A stretch of 64,000 nucleotides of DNA from Pseudomonadota bacterium (lineage in GTDB: Bacteria > Pseudomonadota > Alphaproteobacteria > Rhizobiales > Devosiaceae): the NCBI GenBank assembly GCA_023391095.1, contig JAEWBN010000010.1, forward strand, positions 8,686 through 72,685, written 5' to 3'. The position numbers and the translations under genes are program-made. The number at the start of each line of letters is the position of its first letter. Within the stretch, counting starts at the first letter, position 1. Below, piece after piece: positions 46,691 to 53,839 of this stretch. A model generated the notes under the pieces. It saw only the letters and a program-made list of their open reading frames with translations. It was not told the DNA's origin and did not search any database.

Positions 46691-46707
46691 TGCCCAATAT
46701 TTGGGCA
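46691..46707. promoter_or_regulatory. Perfect 7-bp inverted repeat upstream of trxB
   Basis: TGCCCAA and TTGGGCA flank TAT, 142 bases before the trxB start. The symmetry and AT centre look like a dimeric regulator site rather than a terminator, as no T run follows. The binding protein is unknown. Confidence 0.35.
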
Positions 46708-46848
46708 AACCCGCCTGTCACTGCTCGATTTTCTGCAAAGAGATGCGTGCAAGTGCCGCGCGATGGTGACTTTGCCTTGAAACTGGTCGCCATCCCGCCT
46801 TAACTAGGTGGCGAGGAACCTATCCTGTCTTTTCGGAGAAGCGTCGCG

Positions 46849-47799
46849 ATGCACGCGAAAGTCATCATCATCGGGTCGGGCCCGGCGGGCTATACGGCCG
46901 CCATCTATGCGGCACGCGCCATGTTGGAGCCGGTGATGATCCAGGGCCTCCAGCCCGGTGGCCAGTTGACCATCACCACAGATGTCGAAAACTATCCCGG
47001 TTTTGCCGACGTCATCCAGGGCCCCTGGCTTATGGAACAGATGCAGGCGCAGGCCGAGCATGTCGGGACAAAGATCGTCAACGACATCATCACTTCCGTG
47101 GACTTCGACCGCCGCCCCTTCGTCCTGAATGGTGACAGCGGGGACACGTACACCGCGGACTCGCTGATCATTGCGACCGGTGCTCAGGCAAAGTGGCTGG
47201 GCCTTCCTTCCGAGCAGCAGTTCCAGGGCTTTGGCGTTTCCGCCTGCGCCACCTGCGACGGCTTCTTCTATCGCGGCAAGGAGGTTCTGGTTGTCGGCGG
47301 CGGCAATACGGCCGTCGAAGAAGCCCTCTTCCTCACCAATTTCGCCGAAAAGGTCATTGTCGTGCACCGCCGCGACGAATTCCGCGCCGAACGTATCCTA
47401 CAGCAGCGCCTGTTCAAGCATCCCAAGATTGAAGTCCGCTGGAACACCGAAGTGGTTGAGGTCGGCGGCTCGCAAACGCCCCCATCGGTCAATTCCGTCA
47501 CGCTGCGCAATCGCGTGACCGGCGAGAGCTACGAGCAGAAAATCGATGGGGTATTCGTTGCCATCGGCCATGCGCCGGCCACCTCCATTTTCGCCGGCAA
47601 GCTGGATATGAAGCCGGGCGGGTACTTGCAGGTAAAGCCGGGCACCACTGAAACCAATATTCCCGGCGTCTTCGCTGCGGGCGACGTGACCGACGACATC
47701 TATCGCCAGGCGGTCACCGCGGCAGGCATGGGCTGCATGGCCGCCCTTGATGCCGAGCGGTTCCTAGCCGAACACGAACTGGCAGAGGCAGCCGAATAG
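46849..47799 (+). CDS. trxB: Thioredoxin reductase
   Basis: The 316-aa flavoenzyme reduces thioredoxin with NADPH. The FAD motif GSGPAGYTAAIYAARA is at the N-terminus. The redox pair is Cys133 and Cys136 in SACATCDGFF, the NADPH site is VVGGGNTAVEEALFL, and the second FAD motif is GVFAAGDVTDDIYRQAVTAA. It is followed after 113 bases by the LsrB-like regulator gene in the same orientation, an arrangement I recall from Sinorhizobium. Confidence 0.97.
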   Translation: MHAKVIIIGSGPAGYTAAIYAARAMLEPVMIQGLQPGGQLTITTDVENYPGFADVIQGPWLMEQMQAQAEHVGTKIVNDIITSVDFDRRPFVLNGDSGDTYTADSLIIATGAQAKWLGLPSEQQFQGFGVSACATCDGFFYRGKEVLVVGGGNTAVEEALFLTNFAEKVIVVHRRDEFRAERILQQRLFKHPKIEVRWNTEVVEVGGSQTPPSVNSVTLRNRVTGESYEQKIDGVFVAIGHAPATSIFAGKLDMKPGGYLQVKPGTTETNIPGVFAAGDVTDDIYRQAVTAAGMGCMAALDAERFLAEHELAEAAE

Positions 47800-47912
47800 T
47801 CATGGCATCGCCCTGCACATCGCACCTTACTGTCACAATTTCTGCGCGACCTTCGCCTATGGCGGGGGGCATGGCCCCGCCGGGCTGAACAACGAAAAGA
47901 AAGCGTCACAAC

Positions 47913-48806
47913 ATGCTCGACTGGGACAAGCTCCGGATTTTCCACACCGCCGCTGAGTCGGGCTCTTTCACCCACGCAGCCGAAAAGCTCGGCATGAGCC
48001 AGTCCGCGGTGAGCCGACAGATTTCGGCGCTGGAAGACGATCTGGGCCTCAAGCTCTTCATCCGTCACGCGCGCGGGCTGGTTCTCACCGAAGTGGGCGA
48101 GCAGTTGTTCCGCACAGCCCATCGCATGCATTGGGAACTCCAGCAGGTCGAGACCCAGATGTCCGAAAGCCAGGACATCCCCACCGGCCCGCTGATCGTG
48201 ACGACCACAGTCGGTATCGGCTCGACCTGGCTGTCCTCGCGCCTTGATGAATTCCTCAAGCTTTACCCGCTGATTCAGCTTGAAATCCGCCTCAACGACG
48301 CTGAGCTGGACCTGGCCATGCGCGAGGCCGACGTGGCCATCCGCCTGCATCGGCCAAATCAGTCGGAAATGATCCAGCGCAAGCTGTTCACGGTCCACAA
48401 CCACTTTTACGCCAGCAATAGCTACATCGACGAGAAGGGCATGCCCTCCTCGCCGGAAGATCTCGACAACCACCGCATCATCAGCTTTGGCGAACCAGTG
48501 CCGTCCTATCTGGGCGACATCAACTATCTTGAGCGCATGGGCCGCTCGGATTCGAGCCCGCGCCGCGCCGCCCTGCGCGTCAACGCCATCTACGGCATGA
48601 TGCAGGCCTGCCGCGCAGGCATCGGCATCGCCATGCTGCCAGCCTACGTCACCGAGAAAGAAGACGGGCTGGTGCAAGTCTTGCCGGAAATTGAGCTGCC
48701 CGCTTACGAGGCCTATTTCGTGTACCCGCCGGCGCTCAAGAACTCCAAGCGCGTGGGCGTATTCCGCGACTTCCTTGTCGCCAAGGCGCGGGAGTGGAGC
48801 TTCTAG
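47913..48806 (+). CDS. lsrB: LysR-type regulator of the LsrB/VtlR group
   Basis: The 297-aa regulator has a winged-helix DNA-binding domain (about 3-62, LDWDKLRIFHTAAESGSFTH then MSQSAVSRQISALEDDL) and a periplasmic-binding-like effector domain. LDWDKLR, HARGLVLTE, IQRKLFTVH, DNHRIISFGEP and VFRDFLVAKAR closely match S. meliloti LsrB as I recall it. The trxB-lsrB order is also the same. LsrB/VtlR is a redox-linked activator of envelope, oxidative-stress and small-RNA genes. Of the cysteines reported important in LsrB only one equivalent is seen here, Cys233 (QACRAGIG). Three T-N11-A boxes before small RNA genes lie 0.9-1.5 kb downstream. Confidence 0.88.
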   Translation: MLDWDKLRIFHTAAESGSFTHAAEKLGMSQSAVSRQISALEDDLGLKLFIRHARGLVLTEVGEQLFRTAHRMHWELQQVETQMSESQDIPTGPLIVTTTVGIGSTWLSSRLDEFLKLYPLIQLEIRLNDAELDLAMREADVAIRLHRPNQSEMIQRKLFTVHNHFYASNSYIDEKGMPSSPEDLDNHRIISFGEPVPSYLGDINYLERMGRSDSSPRRAALRVNAIYGMMQACRAGIGIAMLPAYVTEKEDGLVQVLPEIELPAYEAYFVYPPALKNSKRVGVFRDFLVAKAREWSF

Positions 48807-48833
48807 GCTCCGCGCCGGAGCCGTGACCCTCGC

Positions 48834-49541
48834 ATGCCGCAGATCACCACCATTGCTTTTGATGCCGACGACACGCTCTGGCAGAATGAGCAATTCTTCC
48901 GCTTGACCGAGCGACGCTTTGCGGAGCTCTTGCGCGACTATACAGATGCGCCTGATCTCGAGGACCGGCTGATTGCTGCCGTTAAGCGCAATCTGGCCTT
49001 CTACGGCTTCGGCATGAAGGGCTTCGCACTCTCCATGGTGGAAACCGCTCTCGATGTCACCGACCATCGCGTGCCCGGCCGGGTCATTGCCGAGATACTG
49101 GCAGCGGGCCGCGAACTGCTGACCTATCCCATCGAAACCCTGCCCTATGTTGATCAGGCTCTGAACGATCTGAAAGACCGGTACCGGATGATCCTGGTCA
49201 CCAAGGGTGACATGTTCGACCAGGAGCGGAAACTCGCTGCCTCCGGCTTGGCCGAATATTTTGCTGCGGTTGAAATCGTGGCCGACAAAACCGAGGCTGT
49301 CTATCGCCGCATCTTCGACCGTCACACCGACGGGGCCGACCGCACGGTGATGGTTGGCAATTCTCTGCGCTCCGACATTCTTCCCGCTCTGGCTGCGGGC
49401 GCTTTCGCCGTCTATGTGCCCCACGATCTGACCTGGTCCTATGAGCATGCGGATGAACCGACGGCAGAGCCGCGCTACATCCGCATCGAGCATCTCGGGC
49501 TCCTCAAAACCGCGCTCGCCGACTTCGACGCCAAAAGCTAG
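48834..49541 (+). CDS. HAD superfamily hydrolase
   Basis: The 235-aa protein has motif I FDADDTLWQNE (nucleophile Asp at 9, acid/base Asp at 11), motif II in MILVTKGD, a motif III Lys around VADKTEAVY, and motif IV VGNSLRSDILPALAAG. The cap is a helical type-I insertion (about 20-95). This resembles the YjjG-like phosphatases. The substrate is unknown. It starts 28 bases after lsrB and is probably co-transcribed with it. Confidence 0.9.
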   Translation: MPQITTIAFDADDTLWQNEQFFRLTERRFAELLRDYTDAPDLEDRLIAAVKRNLAFYGFGMKGFALSMVETALDVTDHRVPGRVIAEILAAGRELLTYPIETLPYVDQALNDLKDRYRMILVTKGDMFDQERKLAASGLAEYFAAVEIVADKTEAVYRRIFDRHTDGADRTVMVGNSLRSDILPALAAGAFAVYVPHDLTWSYEHADEPTAEPRYIRIEHLGLLKTALADFDAKS

Positions 49542-49662
49542 CTTCAGAAGGCTCGGACACGGCACGAACCCGCCTCGGAAACGTTCACGGCCTGTGTCAG
49601 GCGGTCGCACCAGAGGGCCGACCATTGAAATCATTGGTAATTTTTCGCCCGAATGCGCAAAA

Positions 49663-49718
49663 TGCATAGCTGGCATGATCCTCGCCGGGTTGGCGAGTCT
49701 CCGGACGCCCCCTATATC
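49663..49718 (+). promoter_or_regulatory. Activator box and promoter of small RNA unit 1
   Basis: The box TGCATAGCTGGCA (49663-49675) has TGC/GCA arms and the T-N11-A form. A -35 TTGGCG (49690-49695) starts 27 bp after the first T, followed by a 17-bp spacer and -10 TATATC (49713-49718). Predicted start is about 49725. Units 2 and 3 have exactly the same spacing. An LsrB/VtlR-type activator is the inferred ligand. Confidence 0.8.
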
Positions 49719-49724
49719 CGCCGC

Positions 49725-49831
49725 ATCACAGCGGTTGCTTCTCCTCCTCCCTTGCGCCGCTGCGTTCCCTCCTGGCGGGTTCGTCCGCCACCCTATCGGC
49801 CCTGCTCTCCCCTCGAGCGGGGCCTTTTTTT
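49725..49831 (+). ncRNA. Small RNA unit 1, CCUCCUCCC-loop type
   Basis: The transcript is predicted from the promoter to the terminator, about 107 nt. It has one hairpin (CAGCGG at 49729 with CCGCTG at 49757, extended by TGC/GCG) whose loop carries TCCTCCTCCCT. A short hairpin follows (TGGCGG with CCGCCA), then the terminator stem GGCCCTGCTC with GAGCGGGGCC and seven T. The loop contains CCUCCU, the anti-Shine-Dalgarno sequence of 16S rRNA, so pairing with ribosome sites or with GGAGG in mRNAs is possible. It is the most degenerate of the three units. No protein is encoded. Confidence 0.75.
49798..49831 (+). terminator. Terminator of small RNA unit 1
   Basis: GGCCCTGCTC pairs with GAGCGGGGCC (10 bp including one G-T) around a TCCCCTC loop, followed by seven T. 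Confidence 0.9.
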
Positions 49832-49887
49832 ATGGTCGAAATCGGAAGGGCCTGCGAAGGTACACCGATGTAACCATCCGGCAAAAA

Positions 49888-49943
49888 TGCATGGCTGGCA
49901 TGACCCGAAAGGAATTGCCGACTAAGTCAGTAGAGTTCATATT
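49888..49943 (+). promoter_or_regulatory. Activator box and promoter of small RNA unit 2
   Basis: The box TGCATGGCTGGCA (49888-49900) is one base different from unit 1. -35 TTGCCG starts at 49915, 27 bp from the first T, then a 17-bp spacer and -10 CATATT (49938-49943). Predicted start is about 49950. Confidence 0.8.
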
Positions 49944-49949
49944 GCGCTT

Positions 49950-50143
49950 GTTGCTGAGGCGCGCTCCGATCTCCTCCTCCCTTCGGACCCCGTATCGCAA
50001 CACTGAACTGCGGATCTCTCCTCCTCCCTGATCCAAGGTTCTTCGGCAGAGCGCATTTCCTCCTCCCTTGCTCTCTGCCCCACTTTCGATTTGGCTTCGG
50101 CCCTATCATCAGGCTCCAACTTCGGTTGGAGCCTCTTTTTTTT
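49950..50143 (+). ncRNA. Small RNA unit 2, three CCUCCUCCC hairpin loops
   Basis: The transcript is predicted at about 194 nt. Three hairpins each have a 13-nt loop ending TCCTCCTCCCT. Stem 1 is TCCGA/TCGGA (49965, 49983), stem 2 is GGATC/GATCC (50012, 50030) and stem 3 is GGCAGAG..GCA/TGC..CTCTGCC (50045, 50069). The terminator GGCTCCAAC-TTCG-GTTGGAGCC and eight T end it. The loops can pair with Shine-Dalgarno sequences. This pattern is that of the CcsR/cuckoo RNAs I recall from Rhodobacter and Rhizobiales, where copies are also in tandem. The 3' 62 nt are identical to unit 3. Confidence 0.85.
50112..50143 (+). terminator. Terminator of small RNA unit 2
   Basis: A 9-bp stem GGCTCCAAC/GTTGGAGCC with a TTCG tetraloop is followed by CT and eight T. 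Confidence 0.95.
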
Positions 50144-50257
50144 GCGCCTTTGGCGTGGGCAGCCCTCTCCTGTGATCGCCTTACAAGGGCAGTCCGGCAA
50201 ACCTGTCGCTAACCTGTCGAAATGCACATTTAATGGTCAGATTGTCGCTGTGCCTAA

Positions 50258-50313
50258 TGCATAGCTGGCATGACCCACCATGCATTGCTGACCAAAAGGT
50301 CAAAAACTATATT
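50258..50313 (+). promoter_or_regulatory. Activator box and promoter of small RNA unit 3
   Basis: The box TGCATAGCTGGCA (50258-50270) is identical to unit 1. -35 TTGCTG starts at 50285, 27 bp from the first T, then a 17-bp spacer and -10 TATATT (50308-50313). Predicted start is about 50320. Confidence 0.8.
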
Positions 50314-50319
50314 GGCCTT

Positions 50320-50515
50320 GTCGCTGATGAAGCCGCTCCGTTTCCTCCTCCCTCGGACCCGCTTCTTGCGACACCGGATCGGAACCGAATCCTCCTCCCT
50401 CGGTTCAGGTCCAACGGCCTGGCACAAATCCTCCTCCCTTGTGCCCAGGCCAACACTTTCGATTTGGCTTCGGCCCTATCATCAGGCTCCAACTTCGGTT
50501 GGAGCCTCTTTTTTT
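50320..50515 (+). ncRNA. Small RNA unit 3, three CCUCCUCCC hairpin loops
   Basis: The transcript is predicted at about 196 nt. Its three 13-nt loops carry TCCTCCTCCCT. They are closed by TCCG/CGGA (50337, 50354), GAACCG/CGGTTC (50382, 50401) and GGCCTGG-CACA/TGTG-C-CCAGGCC (50416, 50440). The stems differ from those of unit 2 at almost every position yet pair fully, while the loops do not change. This is direct evidence for selection on structure plus loop sequence. It ends with the same terminator block as unit 2 (50454-50515). Confidence 0.85.
50485..50515 (+). terminator. Terminator of small RNA unit 3
   Basis: The stem GGCTCCAAC/GTTGGAGCC with a TTCG loop, CT and seven T is identical to the unit 2 terminator. 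Confidence 0.95.
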
Positions 50516-50599
50516 GCTCAGTATTGGGCCGCGCGTTTCTGCATGGCAGCACTTCCGATTGCGCGTTTGTGATGGAGCGCGTGGCGAACCATAGTGTCT

Positions 50600-50699
50600 C
50601 CAACAGCGGCGTTCGTGGCGCCGCTACCCTCCAAGGTCAGAGGCCCCGGCCAACGACCTCAGGCCCCGCCCCTCCCCTCGGGCGGGGCTTTCTTGTTTT
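50600..50699 (+). ncRNA. Possible further structured transcript
   Basis: A 7-bp hairpin AGCGGCG/CGCCGCT (50605-50625) and a pairing AGGTC/GACCT come before a strong plus-strand terminator at 50663-50699. The terminator loop CTCCCCTC resembles that of unit 1. There is no TCCTCCTCCCT loop and no clear promoter with the phased box, so this may be a decayed unit or only a terminator for read-through. Confidence 0.35.
50663..50699 (+). terminator. Plus-strand terminator at the end of the RNA block
   Basis: GCCCCGCCC and GGGCGGGGC form a 9-bp stem with an 8-base loop, followed by TTTCTTGTTTT. It ends at the stop of the convergent MFS gene. Confidence 0.85.
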
Positions 50700-52323
50700 A
50701 GACGTCCGGCAGTTCTCGCCACGGCAGGTCATCGCGCGTCGGAACGGTCTGCCGTTCGATCATCCGATGCACCAGCGGAACGCCCTCACCGCGATGCAGG
50801 CGCCGCAAAGCCTCAGTGTTCTCAGCATCCGCCACAGTGCGGCGCAGATTGTGCCGGACGTAGTCATCCCATGTGGGAACGTGATAGCTTTCTACCCACA
50901 GGCTGGGATGCTCGAGATCGCGTAATATCGCCCACTGGCGGGCGCCGTCGCGAATACGAATCCGGCGGCGAGCCGCCATCAGCTCCAGGAACTTCGGAAT
51001 ATCGGCAGGATCGATCTGGTAGTCGATCATCACAAGAATGGGACCGCTGCGCGGCAGAAGACCCAGCTTGAGCTCCGGCTCGCTGAACTTGTTGTGCGGG
51101 TTGAGGTCGCGCGAGGTGAATTCAGGCAGCCGAAGCTGGAAACCCACGGCAGCGCAGAGCAGCAGCACGCCGCTCGCCCCGACCAAGGCCCATTGAGGCT
51201 CTGACAGGTCCGCGGTCACGCCCCACACCCAACTCCCCAGCGCCATGCCGCCGAACGTCGCCGTTTGATAAAGCGCCAGTGCGCGCCCCACGACCCAGCG
51301 CGGCGTCGAAAGCTGGATGGAAACGTTGAACAGCGAAAGCGACAGCACCCAGCATGCACCGGTCGGGATCAGCAAGAGGTGGCTGACCAAAGGAATGCGG
51401 CTGAAACCCAGCCCCACGCAGGCCACTGCAAAGACCAGGCAGGCGACGCGCACGATCACCTCGTTGGTGAACCGCTCACGCACCCAGCCATTAAGCAAGG
51501 CGCCCCCAATCGCGCCCAGACCGAAGCATCCCAGCAGAGTGCCATAGACCATGGCCCCGCCGCCCACATAGTCGTTGGCCACCGAAGGCAAGAGCGCCAG
51601 GATGCTGACGGCGGCAGCACCGAACAGGAAGCCCCGAAACAGCACCGACGTCAGGTTGGGGGACAGGGAAACGTAGCGGATACCGGCCCACATGGCGCTG
51701 CCAAAGCGCTCTCTCGGCAGGCGAGACGAGACCCGCACCGGCTGCCAGCGCCACAGGGCCAGGATAAGCGGAATGTAGGAGAAGGCGTTGAGGGCAAAGG
51801 CAGCCGCAGCACCGGCAAACGCCACGATCAGCCCGCCCACCGCCGGCCCCACGCTGCGCATCATGTTGAAGCCCATGGAATTGAGCGTCACCGCCCCGGC
51901 GAGATCCGAGCGGGGCACGATATCGCCCATGGACGCTTGCCATGACGGGTTGAAGAGCGCGGTTCCGCAGCCGATCAGGAAAGTGAAGGCCAACAACAGC
52001 CAGGGGGACATCAGGCCAAAGAAGGTCAGCGCGGCCAGCGCGATGGACACCAGCATCAGACCACACTGGGCCACCAGCATCACGGTGCGCCGATCAAAAT
52101 TATCCGCAAGGGCGCCGGCGGCCAGCGAAAACATCATGATGGGCAGCGTGGTCGATGCCTGCACCAGCGCCACCATGTTGTAGGAGTCGGTCAGGGTGGT
52201 CATCATCCACCCGGCACCGACCGACTGGACCAGGCCTCCGAGATTGGAGACGAGCGTGGCCAGCCACAGAAGGCGAAAAGTTTCATGCCGGAAGGGCGCC
52301 AGCATGGGGGGGCGTTCAGACAT
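50698..52323 (-). CDS. MFS transporter (EntS-like) with C-terminal soluble domain
   Basis: The 541-aa protein has about 12 helices (residues 10-405) of the MFS_3/EntS type: FRLLWLATLVSNLGGLVQSV, MMFSLAAGALADNFDRRTVM with the loop 2-3 motif, and GCGTALFNPSWQASMGDIVP. A soluble C-terminal domain of about 120 residues follows, with PILVMIDYQIDPADIPKFLE, ARQWAILRDLEHPSLWVESY and DDYVRHNLRRTVADAE. It resembles a dimeric alpha-beta barrel (ABM-like) domain, a fusion known for this group. The substrate is unknown; homologues export siderophores. Confidence 0.9.
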   Translation of the reverse strand: MSERPPMLAPFRHETFRLLWLATLVSNLGGLVQSVGAGWMMTTLTDSYNMVALVQASTTLPIMMFSLAAGALADNFDRRTVMLVAQCGLMLVSIALAALTFFGLMSPWLLLAFTFLIGCGTALFNPSWQASMGDIVPRSDLAGAVTLNSMGFNMMRSVGPAVGGLIVAFAGAAAAFALNAFSYIPLILALWRWQPVRVSSRLPRERFGSAMWAGIRYVSLSPNLTSVLFRGFLFGAAAVSILALLPSVANDYVGGGAMVYGTLLGCFGLGAIGGALLNGWVRERFTNEVIVRVACLVFAVACVGLGFSRIPLVSHLLLIPTGACWVLSLSLFNVSIQLSTPRWVVGRALALYQTATFGGMALGSWVWGVTADLSEPQWALVGASGVLLLCAAVGFQLRLPEFTSRDLNPHNKFSEPELKLGLLPRSGPILVMIDYQIDPADIPKFLELMAARRRIRIRDGARQWAILRDLEHPSLWVESYHVPTWDDYVRHNLRRTVADAENTEALRRLHRGEGVPLVHRMIERQTVPTRDDLPWRELPDV

Positions 52324-52429
52324 CTCTACTCCTGGAAGCAGAAGGCCATGGCCTCCTGCCTATCCAGTGTAGTCGAACATGGGGCCAATCCAAGGCCCTT
52401 TAACCACCAACAGGCGTTGGTCTATCGCC

Positions 52430-53632
52430 CTAGCGGATACCCGCGCAGAATTGCTGGATGCGGCGGACCGCCTCTTCCAGCTCGGAATTGCTCGCCGCGT
52501 AGCTGAGACGGAAGTGACCGGGTAGGCCGAAAGCTGTTCCGTGCACAAGCGCAACGCCAGTCTCCTCGAGCAGCGCCATGACGAAATCCTCGTCGGTATC
52601 CAGCTTTGCGCCGCCAGCGCTGGTCTTGCCCAGAAGTCGCTGGCAGGAAGGGAATACATAAAAGGCGCCTTCCGGCGTCAGGCAATCGAGGCCGGTATTG
52701 GCGTTGAGCCCGGCCACCACCATGTCACGCCGCTGCTGGAACACATTCCGCCATTCGGCCAGAAATTGCTGCGGACCATTCAGCGCTTCCACCGCGGCCC
52801 ATTGGGAAACGGAACTGGGATTGGTGGTCGACTGCCCCTGGAGCTTGGTCATGGCGGCCAGCAAAGGCCGTGGGCCTGTGCAATAGCCGATGCGCCAGCC
52901 CGTCATGGCATGAGATTTGGAAACTCCGTTCATGGTCAGCGTGCGCGCCTGTAGCGCCGGCTCGACCTGGGCAATGGTGGCAAAGCTCTTGCCGTCATAA
53001 ACCAGCACTTCGTAGATGTCGTCGGTCAGGATGTGCACCTGCGGATGCCGCATCAGCACGTCGGAAAGGCCGCGCAGTTCCTCTGCCGTATAGGCAGCGC
53101 CAGTCGGGTTGGACGGCGTGTTGAGGATCAGCCACTTTGTGCGTGGCGAAATCGCCGCTTCCAGCGTCTCGGGCGAGAGCTTGAAGCCCGTCGAAGCGTC
53201 CGCAACAGCAAACACCGGCTCGGCGCCGCATAATCGCACGATCTCAGGATAGCTCACCCAATAGGGGACGGGCACGACCACTTCATCTCCCGGATTGAGC
53301 GTCGCCAAGAGTGCATTGAAGATGATCTGTTTGCCGCCCGAACTGACGAAACAGTCGGCTGCGGTGACGTCGAGACCGTTATCGCGCCGGAACTTAGCAG
53401 CGACCGCTTCCTTGAGTTCGGCAATGCCGTCCACATTGGTATAGCGGGTCTTGCCCTCGTCCATGGCGCGCTTGGCCGCCTCGCGCACATGAGGAGGCGT
53501 ATCGAAGTCAGGCTCACCGGCGGAAAGGGCGATGATGTCCCTGCCCTCCTGCGCCATGACGCGCGCTTTCTGGCTGATGGCCACGGTGGCCGAAGGCGCT
53601 ACGCGGCCCAGAGCGTCAGAAAGAAAACCCAT
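52430..53632 (-). CDS. Aspartate-type PLP-dependent aminotransferase
   Basis: The 400-aa fold-type I aminotransferase has ISQKARVMAQEGRDIIALSA at its start, LNTPSNPTGAAYTAEELRGL and the PLP Lys in TMNGVSKSHAMTGWRIGY (about 237-254). GTAFGLPGHFRLSYA holds the Arg that binds the carboxylate. This is the alphaproteobacterial aspartate/prephenate aminotransferase group (AatA/AspC). It is cytoplasmic and monocistronic; the exact amino-acid preference is not readable. Confidence 0.93.
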   Translation of the reverse strand: MGFLSDALGRVAPSATVAISQKARVMAQEGRDIIALSAGEPDFDTPPHVREAAKRAMDEGKTRYTNVDGIAELKEAVAAKFRRDNGLDVTAADCFVSSGGKQIIFNALLATLNPGDEVVVPVPYWVSYPEIVRLCGAEPVFAVADASTGFKLSPETLEAAISPRTKWLILNTPSNPTGAAYTAEELRGLSDVLMRHPQVHILTDDIYEVLVYDGKSFATIAQVEPALQARTLTMNGVSKSHAMTGWRIGYCTGPRPLLAAMTKLQGQSTTNPSSVSQWAAVEALNGPQQFLAEWRNVFQQRRDMVVAGLNANTGLDCLTPEGAFYVFPSCQRLLGKTSAGGAKLDTDEDFVMALLEETGVALVHGTAFGLPGHFRLSYAASNSELEEAVRRIQQFCAGIR

Positions 53633-53839
53633 ATCTACCTCCCGGATAGGTCGGCTCGGGTTTTAAACATCGCCGGCCTGCACGCAACAGATTTCGGACG
53701 CCCCAGCGTGCCAGAAAGCGAGACGGCCGCCACACTTCCGCCGCCAAATGGCCCGGTCACGTCCTGTTTCGCTCCTTAGTGGAACCGCATTGCGCTGCTT
53801 ATCTCAGCGCATCGAAACGAGGATAGCGACGTCGATCCC

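Noticed and set aside
47700..49676. Long minus-strand frame (658 codons) opposite lsrB and the HAD gene
   Set aside because: Both plus-strand genes are clear family members; the antisense frame is a composition effect.
49672..50290. TGGCATG...TTGC as a sigma-54 (-24/-12) promoter
   Set aside because: The GG-to-GC spacing is not the required 10 bases and differs between copies, whereas the -35/-10 spacing is constant.
49655..50400. Short open frames starting MHSWHDP or MHGWHDP at each box, suggesting small leader peptides
   Set aside because: The ATG of each lies within the activator box, upstream of the predicted -35 and -10, so it would not be in the transcript; the frames diverge and stop after differing lengths.
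49739..50440. Regular CTCCTCCTCCC repeats resembling a CRISPR-like array
   Set aside because: The repeats are only 11 bases, spaced irregularly, and always sit in loops of different hairpins; no cas genes and no unique spacers of even length.
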